A stretch of 64,000 nucleotides of DNA from Macropodus opercularis (Eukaryota > Chordata > Actinopteri > Anabantiformes > Osphronemidae): NCBI GenBank assembly GCA_030770545.1, contig CM061090.1, forward strand, positions 12,839,501 to 12,903,500, read 5' to 3'. Both the position numbers and the translations under genes were made by a program. Within the stretch, counting starts at the first letter, position 1. The number at the start of each line of letters is the position of its first letter. Positions 36,702 through 48,568 of the stretch are shown here, piece after piece. The notes under the pieces are model-generated. The model searched no databases, was not told where the DNA came from, and was given only the letters and a program-made list of their open reading frames with translations.

Positions 36702-39700
36702 TTTGTTTGTGTCAGACTGGCTGTGTGTGGTGGGGACACACTCTTGCTAAATATTATGATAATGAAGCAGAGAGAACTTCTTGAAATGTGCTTGTGTATC
36801 AGTTAAAGCATGAACAATATGAGCCAGCGTGTGTGTGGATCAACTCGTTGACTCATCTCCACGCACCATCTACATGGAGGCGAAGAGCTCCGCCACGTGG
36901 CCAGAGGCAAGTACTGCACAGGCAAGACACGAAAAGACGCAGCATCCACCCACGCACCCACACGACTCTCTCCTTTTACGTCATTACAGCAGATCTCTCA
37001 CAACAAGCACGAAGCCGTCTCCCTCTCTCACCTGTCTGCCCGGCAGCCCCTCCTCTCTCCATGAGTCAGAAGGCTCTCTCCACCATCTGCTGCAGGATGT
37101 AGCAAATCACCTCCATGTACGTGTATGAGGGGGAATAAAAAGGAGCACAGAAGGTGGTGACATACTTGCATCTGTTCTGTCTGCCTCATGCATACGCACA
37201 TGAGCAAACCCAATGTGAACCAGCGCTTATTGACACGTGAGCGTTCAAAGCTTTTCAGGAATATTAAATGTCCACTAGTTAATACGGGACGTCCTACAAG
37301 ATTTACTGACCTTTATGTAGGGGTGAAACTTAGCTTATGTCATTAAAGTAACTAAAACTTACCATCAACAACTAAACATCTGAACTTTGATTTATTTATT
37401 AATTATTATTAATTATTTTTACAAGTCTTAGAGGTCCAGAACTTGTAGGGCAGGAAAGGTTGTTGCCCTTTAGGACGAGGAGTAGACGGTCCGCAACATC
37501 GACAGAACTTTCATTTGAAGTCACTGCTACTGCTGTTGTGCTAATATAACAATATATTAAGAAGGTTCGTGTACAGCTCTAGTGATTTCTCTCGTTGTTT
37601 TTGAGGTGTCGTAAGTGGTGTTTGGTTTTCCACTGACCTCGCTCTCCCTTCGCTTTCTGCTGTGTCACCATCTGTGCCACAAAACGACTCCTCCCTCCCA
37701 AACGGCACCCACCAGCTCGTTCCTCACCCTGCCGAGGCCCGGCACAGCACGGCGCTGGAGCAAACCATTATTATCCAACAGAGGGTGTGCAGCTAGTTGC
37801 AGGTGAGAAAACCACGGTGATTCAGCGAGATGTCAGCATCAGCGTCACAATGCTGATGCAACACGAGCTTAAGATTTATAGAAAAACACAGCATGTACAG
37901 AATTCACCATGTTCACCATTTATTGTCTATAGTTACATGCATACTTGCTTACAGTTGGTTTAGTGTGCATTACACAGTTTAAGTTGTTTCACTGTCTAGG
38001 TAACATGACCCCAGCTGTGTTTTACTTTACAGGCTGCCTTAACAAAATCTATACAACATGACTCATTGCTCACATTTTCAACACATAATCAAGTTTTCTG
38101 ACAAGCCAGTAGCCAAAGATACATGTGAGGATGGTGGATTTGAACTCTCTGCCTTTGGTGCCTCCTGTTTTGGTGTTTAAAGGACCTTTTTACCCTACGT
38201 TTGACACATTTTAGAAATCTTATCAAAATAGCTTTTACTATCAAACAAGACAGCAAGGGGGCAAGTTTTAAATTCAGCTTTGCCTTGTAGGACGCTGAAA
38301 TATTGTCAAGGGCTTGGACTTCAAAACGCAGGCTGACTTTGAGTGTACGGTATCTATGGCTCTCGCACAACACAACTATCAGACCTGCTGTTGTTACATA
38401 TTTAATGCATCAAACAAAAACTAATTTAATGCATCAAACTAACTATATTTTGGTAAAACTCAATCCAGGACTGTGGCATATCCACAGTCACGCCTGCTTT
38501 TTTGCTATCTATGTATAATCTTCCGTGACTACTACTCAATGCGGGAGAACATCCAACAGTCCATCAATTTGTTGCCCAGGTCTTTATTCCAGTTGTAATT
38601 AGTGTTCTTAGAAGTGCGGATATTGTGTGATTATTATATACAAAGAAAAACTACTTGTCAGCCCTTTCTCTAAAATCTGCATCGGCTGTGCGGTCGACAC
38701 AACCCCAGATATGCGACATATGTGGAATAACCCAGATATCACTGGTTTGGTGGATATCTGGTATCTCAAAAAAAAAATGTAAACAGTTACAAACTAAGCC
38801 ACATTTCACATTTTAATAAACGTGTTGCGTTCAGCAGGTTGGAACAGCTCTATTCTGTGTTGTTTAATTTAAGTAATAACAACAGCAATGACATTGTAAC
38901 TAAACCTTTTTTTCAGACTTAAATTGTTCAAAGTGCCAATAAACACAAACACAAAAATAAAAGCAACCTGAAGAATGTGAGGAGGTTTGTTTGTGTCCTA
39001 TTTCTGAGACATATTGCCTTTGCTGAATCTGATCTAGTCTTAATCCAAAAGCTGGAATTGTCTGGCTTTGACTGGTACCTTCATCCTGGCCTGGACAGTA
39101 GGAAACTTTCAAATAAAACTAAAGTGAACACTTCACTGCAGAACATCTTAAAAAAGAAAAACCACATTATAAAAACACTATAGTCCAATCAGCGCATACT
39201 GACCATTAGCCAAATCCATACTGAAGAGATAGATAATATACTGTATATTACTGGTGCAAGTCTCTTACACTTAATGTATTTATAGTCCAATAGCTGCGTT
39301 CACAAAGCCTCCACAGACTACTGACCCCAGGTCACGTGACAGCATGGACATGACCTCTGACCCTGGGTCTGGCTGACACAGGCTTTGTGAGTGCGGCTCT
39401 GGTGGAGAGTAATAGAAGCATTTATGTAAAACTAAAACCACAGCATAGTCACTGGCTGAAACGTTAAGCTTCAAGTTATGAATGACTACAAAAAGACCCA
39501 AAATAAAACGTACCAAAATAATGGCATGAGCTTTGCTCGCTTGCTTGTGCAATGCCATGATATGAGGCTGAATGATGAGTCATCACTACACAACTCCATC
39601 AAGGCTGGTGTTGCTCCCAAACCAGCGTTAACCTGGGTGGGTGGCGTCTTTCATCACAGTTTCAGCTATCGCACAGTCTCCGTGGGAGAACTACAATGTA

Positions 39701-41102
39701 TCGTAATGTTAAACATACAGGTTCACCCACTACGACGAGTCTGGCATCTTATTGGCTTTATCAGCAGCATTACAGCAGAAACAGCATCACAATTCCCTGT
39801 TGTGTTTAGGCAACAAGCTCACTGTAAATTTCCTCATAACTTCCTCTGTCCATCTTCCCTTTTTGACAGTAATTGGATCCAGTGAGACTTGGTTTGATAA
39901 AAGACCACAGGAATAAAAAGCTGTAAAAATCTGACACAGCTAGTGAAAAAATGGACAAAACCTACAGTGGCATAAGAACCTCAACATCATGTTAAACGTG
40001 GTTCCTTTAACCCTATAGAACCCATTAACTGACCAACAATTTTATTTTGACAGGGACAAAAAATTAAAATGATGACAACCAATTATAATTAAATTAATAT
40101 GTTGCTATATTTGCTATTTGTGAGCAGTGTGTTACATGTCAGGCAGAGACTTGCCTTCACCAACACTATGTGTAAAGATCCGCAGAAAAACACACTGACT
40201 GATTCGTCTCATTTCCTATGAAGTTTAAACAATTTATGCTGAAGCCAAAGCTGGACAAACAGTTTCCCAAAATACACATCTATGCCAAATTCTAGACGGT
40301 GTGTCTAGTGTGTCTTCTAACGCAGCCAGAAGGTTGGGACAGAGACACAGTTAGTCACAGACACAGCGACCTTGTGCGCCTGTCATTACACACATTGGAC
40401 AGTGTTGCTGATTCTGTTGTTTCACGTTGATTAAAATGACCTAAGAGCCAAACTCCCCAAAATCTGGTGTCGCGTCTTAAGGAGAATGCGCCTGTTTCGT
40501 AAACAGGAGCAGTGCAGAAGTGTGGCGCTATCATTTTCCCTGATTTAAATTGTTTCTCAACATTTGGCAGAAAGGTTAGATTGCACTACAAATCGCTTAT
40601 TCTTGTGCTATAGCGTGTGTTTTGCCAACACTTTGCCCCCCGTACTCTCTGGGGGCCCACCTACCTACAGTTTGAGAGCCTCGATATGGCTCATTATCGT
40701 CACGCATACATAGGGAGGGAAAAGTTGTTTTTCACAGCTGAGTGTTAGTGGTTACTAATGAATGGACGGGGGCGGGAAGATGTTGGTAAGGGGTGAATGT
40801 TAAGAGTGTGTGATTGTGTTTACTGTGCCATACACCTGGGGAGGGCAGACACACAAACTTTAAAAACAGCAGGCGTTGTCAGGGGCAACCAAGCAGCTGA
40901 TCTGGAGCATGTGTGTTCGTGTACGGCATCTACCGTGCGTCTGACTGGATTTTGTTGACTAGTTTGTCTGTTAAAATGTTAGCGATAAACATTAAAACTA
41001 ACCAAACCCCTTCATTTCCACCTCAGCGTCACAATGTTCCTGCCTGTCCAGTTCTCTGTCAGCACCACCCACCGAGCCCCCGTCTTTATCTCAGACTTTG
41101 TC
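36251..41102 (-). other. wasf3 3'UTR and downstream DNA
   Basis: The DNA just past the wasf3 stop (below 41103) is presumably 3'UTR, but the poly(A) site is not certain; TTTATT hexamers (minus-strand AATAAA) occur near 40040, 38580 and 37918. A (GT)19 array lies at 36661-36698. An imperfect inverted repeat with hormone-receptor-like half-sites spans 39299-39391. No other gene is recognised. Confidence 0.4.
36661..36698. repeat. (GT)19 microsatellite
   Basis: An uninterrupted GT dinucleotide array followed by TTTGTTTGTTTG. Confidence 0.95.
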
Positions 41103-41260
41103 TTAGTCTGACCACTCATTCTCATCGAGCTCAGAGTCGTCGTCAGACTCGCTGTACTCCACAGCGATGCGGCGCGAGAGGATGGTTGCCACATCGTTGC
41201 CGACGGGCTCCCTCTTCGCCTCCTGCTCCCTCTGCTCCTGCACCTTCCGGAGCTGGATGC
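41103..41260 (-). CDS. wasf3: wasf3 exon 10: WH2 end, central helix, acidic tail and stop
   Basis: 158 nt after acceptor cccacag, encoding GIQLRKVQEQREQEAKREPV through GNDVATILSRRIAVEYSESD and the acidic end DDSELDENEWSD, followed by TAA at 41105-41103. This module binds actin and Arp2/3; the tryptophan near the end is the conserved Arp2/3-contacting residue. Confidence 0.95.
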
Positions 41261-44200
41261 CTGTGGGGGAGGAAGGGAGGGCGTATGGGGGAGGAGAGGA
41301 TGGTGACGATGTGTTTAGACTTCCCAAAGCTCAGCATTCACAGGTGTCATGATCAGTGAGTGTGTGGTTGGAAACACATATACTCACCTCTTCGTATGGC
41401 AGCCAGAAGGTCGGAGCGGGCATCGCTCATCGGGATCATCCCCAGCATGGTGGACTTCCTTGTCGACGGTGCTGCATCAACAGCCGCCTGGCCCACGGCA
41501 AGTGGCGGGGAGGGGTGGGCCTGGTGAGCTGAAGGGGCTCCAGGCGGCGGGGGAGGGGGAGCAGCAGGAGGAACTCCTGATGGGGGGTGAGACGGGGAGG
41601 GCACGTAGTTGGCTGGAGGAGGAGGAGGGGAAGGGGAGTAGGGACGGGACAGGGCGGAAGAGGTCGGGGGGACAGCGGAGGCGGCTGCGGCGGCGGAGGG
41701 TGGCACCGTGGCTGAATCGAAGGCGGTCTGGGCAGAGGGGATGGTTGGGGGAGGAGGGGGAGGAGCGGGGGGGATGTAGTATTCTGGGATGGTAGAGGGT
41801 TGCCCACTAGTGTAAGGAGAATAAAAGAAAGACACACAAACATCCAAGTGCATGTTATTCTACATGTTTGTGTTCTTATTGACACACATCTCACCATGTG
41901 GACTTTACATTAAGAAATTATGTATCTATGGAAGGTGCAGCAGCATAACCTGTCTCTCTGCCCTTCTAGTGTTGCATTCAGGGACAGTACAGAGAATAGC
42001 GTAGTTGTGAAAGCACAAAACAAACCTTATATTTTCTATTATATATACTGTATATCTTTATACTGATAAATTAATAGTCATTTCCTTGACTATTTCTCTG
42101 GTAAATGAGTGGTACAATATGGCCAACTCTGGTGTCAAGTCTAGCACTTATCATTAAGGGACGTTTATTAAACAGACCAGAGCTGGTGAGAGACCTTTAA
42201 CCAATCCTGGCACCGAGAAACACGTCAGGAGTAAGACTTTACCGAATGTCTACAACACTAAAAAGACATTAGAATTATTATGAATTAATGTGATGCTTTA
42301 TGTGAATATTCTCACTCTTTATTCTCTCACCTCAGTCAGCACATTAAAAACATTCTGCTCATTCAAAATCTATCATCGACATGTCAACATTCAGTTAGAC
42401 ATAAAGTATTAGCAAACGTACCCGTGTCCAGCCCTGTAGTCCTTAACCGACTGCTGCCTTGGCCCGTTAACAGTTGGATCTCCACCAGCCTGGACGCCGT
42501 GTCCTGACGGGGTCCTGCCGAGGGAGGCTGCATGTCGGCCTGGCGCTGCGGGGCCGCCAGCCCCCGGGGGCTGGTTTGCCGGCCTGAGGCCCCGATCCAG
42601 TGACTGAGTCTGGGCTGCGGCGCTAAGGTGATCCCTGGCGTGGTGGTCAGTGATGGGGGCCTGTGTGGAGGGGTGGTTGGGGCTGGCAGGGTATGAATCA
42701 GATGCCATTGACCTGTTGGAAAGAACATGAGCAGGTCGGCACAAGTTTTTAAAAAGATTAACAATGCAGTATAATAAGATCTACTAATACAGCGAGTAGG
42801 TTATCTGTCCCGTTTAACTTGGTTTTTATAATTAAACTTCTATTGATGAATATAATCAGATGTTAAGTGACTCCAATAAGAAAACCTGGATTAAATACAA
42901 CTTTGGGCACAAAAACAAAAGCATTAAACCAAAAACTGGAATATAATACAGTTCCATATTAACCCTGATTATTACGTGGGATTTAAATGTCACCTGTGTC
43001 TTTAAGTCCTTCTTTTATACTTTTGCAGTTTTAAAGTTAACAATACATTTCAAAGCTTAATTCATTCAAACAAATACAAACGTATGTGCTCTTATTCGCG
43101 TCTCCAGAAGGGGGCAGGATAGAGCTTTACACGGCACACCAGCACCTTGCTCCTGCACAAATGATCATTTTACAGCTTTTACAGCTACGTGTTAATATAT
43201 GTGGAGCTGCAACAGTCTGAGTAAAACTGTGTTAAGGGTGTATTATCCCCAGCTGTGGCTCCATTCTTATATCATAAACCAACAACCCTGTGTCAGTGCG
43301 CAGTCCCAGTCGGCTGTCTGTCTGTTGTGACGAGGCAACCGGACTGCATGTATATTTGAGTACCTGCTGTCAGGGGACAGGGAGCCTTCAGACGACATGC
43401 CGTGGTAAGGGGAGGGGGTCAGCCGCGCGTCGGGTCTGAACTCTTTATCGTAGGCCAAGACGTTCCACTCCTGACGCCGGTTACGAGCTTTACGCACCTT
43501 CAGTGTCAAAACAACAGAGACTTTTCACACAGTAGTAGTCAAACGCAAGTCATGTCCTATGTAATGAACAATATAAGGTGAAAGAAAGACGTAAACGAGT
43601 TTCTGCAGTGAGGCTTTAGCACAGAGTTACTGCTGCGGAGAACAGCCCAGCTGTTGTCTAACATCAGGTTAGGGACAGTGTTAACAGACACTGGAGAGAA
43701 TCTCACTGTCTCTACTTAAGTAAACTGGTTCAGTGTGTTTACTGAAGACGCTTTTGGTCTAATTATGGCTTCTTTTTTACTGGAAAATTGCATTTGGCCT
43801 CCAATTTATTATTAAAAACCAAGTTCACAGTTGGCTCATTTATGTACCTGCCAGACGCCTCTATTCATATGCATCTATTCGTTCTAGTTCTGGATCAATA
43901 TACTGATCTGATAAAAAAGATGGTTTACGTAAGACATGAGAGCACTGTGATGATAGCGTCCGTGAGTAATAAACAGTATGTTCAGTAAAGTCAGACTCAA
44001 AATGCGTTTAAAATGGATTAAACAATTAAAATAAGAAAACCCTAGCTGAATATGTCACAGCTCAGAGATGACAGTAATTAGCAGCAGGTCAGTATAAAAA
44101 CCGTAAAGTAAGATTTAATCAAAACATGCAAGAAAAAAACATTCCTAAAACTCTGTATATGAGCAAAGGACGAGGCTGAAAAGCCACCATCAATTTTTAA

Positions 44201-47200
44201 TGCCGTGCCCTCAGGTGGCACAGACACAACTCTGTAGTGGAAATCAGCGCACGGACCGAGGAACAACGCTGAAATGATCGCCACCGCCTCCAGAACCTCA
44301 CTGTTTAATACGGGTGCAGCCTGGATCACTGTAACAAACACACTGGGCTTACGATGAGACTCGAGCAGGTAAGAGAAGGATGCAGCACAGCGTAAGCTGT
44401 GGTAAAAGCTCACCTGAGTGAATGGCTTTGCAAATAGTATAGTATACAGGTATAGTGATGATGATGAATAAATCATTGCTGACCTTCTTCACCTCTCTGC
44501 CCGGGTCCTCAACCTGCCTCTGCTGCTCCTATGGCGGGAACAAAGAGACAGAAAGAGACAAGCAGTCATTTACTATTGACTCCTCTGGCGCAGAGGGAAT
44601 AAACACACCACCTCCAGCTCCTTCACCATGGGGTAGATTCACACGGTGCCTACCACAAGCACTAGTCTACTCAGCACCCACTCACCAACACAGACTACTG
44701 TAGCAGACGATGAACGACGGACCCAGAACAGCTGGGAACACAACAGCAACCAAACCAAACACAAAGGGTCAGAGGGAGGGTGAGGTGACGAGCTAACGCA
44801 ACGTGACACAGACGGCACAGGACCAGGACGTGTGCGCACGCATGTGTGTTATCTAGCGTTACTCACATTCAGCCATTGACTTGTGTTGAGTTTAGTGTTT
44901 CTACAGTAGATGTGTGTGAGTCTGTCCTCATTCATACTGTAGGCAAGTGTGTGTGTGTCGGTGGAGTGTGCATGGATAGAGTTGGGGGCAGGATGGGGCA
45001 GGTTAGGGGTCTGGGTTGTCTTACAGAGATGGACAGGGGGCTCCTGGGTGGGGCCTGTCTGGAGTGGGGCCTGTCAGGGTGGGCCGGACAGCCCTATGGA
45101 AACATGGGAGAAAGACAAGCTGGTGCATTAGCATGAGCAGAGGAGGAGGAGGAGGATGAAGAGGAAGGGTTGACTCTAAAGATAAATGAGAAAAGGGAGG
45201 AACAGGTAGAAGCATGATTCATCCTCTGCTGCGGAGTCGCCTCTGGTATTCAGCCTTTTTTTTGTGATTTTATTCTGCCAGGTTTCCAGGTTGGAGTGAG
45301 GGAACAGAACAAAACGAGCAGCATTAAGCTAAACAGAAATATTCAGCAAACGCACAGCAGCAGCGGTTCAGGGTGAAAGCTCTCCAATCAAAGACAAATG
45401 ATCGAGAATTCATTCAAAATAAATTCACTAGAATAACAAGTGAGTAACCTCTGTAAAACACATGCTAGGCTGGTTGTTACAGACCTCGCAGTGCATCCTG
45501 GGTAACCAAGGGGCTGTGACTAATGTTGACTGTTCACATTACAGTGTTACATGCAAGACCCTAAACCTGGATCAGATAATAGGTAACATCAGCATGTACA
45601 GCTTTGGATTATCGCTGTCTAAATATGTTTACTCGTTCATATCTCATTCTTTAACACACCAGCTGTCCATTATTACTCTGGCTAATCATCCTGCCCAACT
45701 GCTGCTGCAGCGATAAGCAATTACACAACAACGTGAAGCCAAATCGAGGCTACACCTCGATAGCATAAAATGAAAAAAACACAGAAGTAGGCAGGAAACA
45801 AAACACATTCGCAAATTAAATCATAAAATGTGTTTCTGGTACGTTCTGTCACACACTCATTCATGCCGCCACGACGCAAACACACCGAGCCGCTTGGCTC
45901 GCACACAAACGCACCACCGCACCTTCTGCCGTCGCTTCTCCTTGCGTTTGTCCTCGGTGGCCTGCAGCATCTTCTCCTTCCACAGGTTGAAGAAGTAGGA
46001 GGGGTCGGTGTAGAACTTCAGCGCGTCCCTCTTGTCGTCCCTGAGTGGGAAAGCGCAGAGCGTGTTACACACCTTTTTTATTTGATTTGATTGAGAGCAG
46101 AGAGAGCAAGAGAGAGGATGTCTTGTGTCAGAGACGGAGGGAGAGAGTTTGGTAAATCACGGACCTGTACGGGCTGAGGATATTGAGCGGAGGAGGTTTG
46201 TCGCAGCGGTGGTACATCTCAACCACCGGGTTGGGGACGGAGGTCCGCGACACAACCTGCTGGTCCTGAATGGTGCTGCTCTTAAAGGCCTTCCTCATGT
46301 TGATGTCCTGCAGGGAGACTGGGAGAACAGATATTTAAATCAGAGATTGTCAGAGTTTAAGCAGAGTAATATATAAGACTGCTGAGATCAAAATAGATAA
46401 AATCTTGTTTTAAGGTACATATTGTTCATTTGGTCCACTGGTCTCCAGTGTTGTAAAAACATGAATTATTGATGATGTTGGGAAGACAGAGACTGAAGCA
46501 CCGGTTAGTTAGAACAACCTGCTCCATATGATTGTCCTGTAGATAATAGGGTGTAAACACGCTTATAGATGGTGATCATGGCATCCGCTGGTGTACTGCG
46601 CACGCACACACACACACACAGACACACACAGACACACACAGCCTGCAGCAGGGGATTAACAAGAACCTCATACATGCTGCAGGGAGACGCCCAAGGGAGA
46701 CGTGTGATGTGGTTAAGTGGGCGAGTTATCGGCAACTACACATGCTCCAGATACTGTTTTTGATTTTGTGGGTTTTATGTGGTGAGACAGACGCACAGAG
46801 TCACTAAGAGGTTACATCTCTGCGTCACATGGACCATGGCATTTGCAGAGTGGCTCTTGCTGGAGAACAACAGCGTTGATACTGGGACAGGATCAGGGCT
46901 GCTTTAAACCCTCCCATGCCGTCAGGATGGGGATTGAACCGACAACTGTCCTGTGCATAGTGGGGTAGCTGATCTGTGTTTGTGTGTGTGTGTGTGTGTG
47001 TTTTCTCAGCCTGCTCATGTGTTTGATCACTTCCTCCTAAGCTTCCATCCCTGCGGCCAAATGAATAATCCACAAAACCAGCAGCTAATGCAACTTTCAT
47101 TCAGACACGTCTTCAAAGAGACCTCTAGCTCTACCTCGCTCTCTCTCTCCTCCTGTAGCTCCTTCCCTCTTCCCGTCTTCCCCCATCATGTACTTTGATC

Positions 47201-48209
47201 ATTGATCCTCTTCTTTGCACACACGAGCATATTCATGGCTGTCGTCATTTTCTTTGCTTGCTTTACCCTTCACTGCCCACCTCACTCACTGGTTCTTCCT
47301 TTCCTGTTCTCGTTTCCTTCAAATGGTTGTTCTTCCTGTATATTGTCCCTTTCTCTCTATGTTTCTTCCTCCCTCTTCTTCTGTAAAACTTTATCTCAAT
47401 TAATATATCTTCTTTTCCCCCTTTGTCCCAACTTCTCTCTTTCTTTACTCATTTGCTTCTTTCCTTAGAACTGTTCTCTACCTTCTATCCATATGGATCA
47501 TTGTTTCCAACTTTTTCTTCCTTCCTTATTTCTCCATCTTTCTAATGATCCAATTCCTCCTTTTCCCATAAAACAGTCATTCTGTCGCATGAAGGCAGTG
47601 TAAAAAGTGATGCGAGGACAGGAGTGAGGGATGAAAAAGATGCTGGGAGAAGATGGTTAGTATGTATGGAGAAGAGACAAGATGAAAGAGTGCGAGGGCT
47701 GAGGAGGAGGAGTGGGAAGAAAGGAGGGGGGAGGAATGGGAGGATAAGACTGCTGAGCTTTTCCTTTTCATCTCAGACTCTGCTGTGAAGCTGCACGTCT
47801 GAGCCACCGTGCTGCAGAATGACTAGGCAGTATGAGCAAAGAGAGAGAGGAGTGGAAAGAGGGAAAGAGACGAAACACAGATAAGTGGAGGGAAGAAGAA
47901 AGACAGGATGAGGAAAAACAAACAGAGGAATTAAGGGGCTTGTGATTGGTTTTAAGATAGAAAGAGGAGAGGAAAGAAATACAGTGAGAACAAAGACTAA
48001 GGAGGAAGAAGAAAACAAACAAAGATCGTCACGGAAAAGAAAAGGAAGGAAAAAGCTCAACCACTGGACTTTGACACATCTCACATTAATGTTCAGCCTG
48101 AGCAATCAGGGCCACCGTACGCAGCTTTGATATGCAGCGTGTGCAGGCCTATCAATTACTGTGTTAAGAGAGTTGACCTCCAGCGTTAGCTCTGTGACGG
48201 ACTCACACT

Positions 48210-48281
<72 letters not shown>

Positions 48282-48533
48282 CTCTGACCACAACACATTT
48301 AGTGATTAATAACACAGAAAAGATGAAACAGCACCGCACCACACTTTAGCTTTAATAGCGCTGCCATCTCCCATGAGAGCTCATCGGAGTCCGTACCTTC
48401 CTCCACCGTGGAGTCGAGCTGGGTGACTTTCACAGCCAGCTGGTCCACTCTCTCCTGCAGGCTGCTCATCCTCAGGTAGAAGCTGTTGGCTTCATTAAAC
48501 AGTTCCCCAAAAATGTCCTCTGCATGGCGACCT

Positions 48534-48568
<35 letters not shown>

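Larger units (their letters stand above)
46319..48396 (-). other. wasf3 intron between exons 3 and 4, with repeat arrays
   Basis: A 2.1-kb intron carrying the 69-nt CA array (48212-48280), a purine-rich block on the plus strand (about 47590-48060), a pyrimidine-rich block on the plus strand (about 47110-47575), a (TG)10 array (46981-47001) and an AC array (46601-46640). No exon was seen in it. Confidence 0.7.

Noticed and set aside
39478..39885. 135-codon plus-strand frame
   Set aside because: No known domain, no signal for transcription, and compositionally like its noncoding surroundings.
40913..41795. Plus-strand frames of 148 codons opposite wasf3 exons 9 and 10
   Set aside because: Shadows of the GC-rich proline-coding exons on the other strand.
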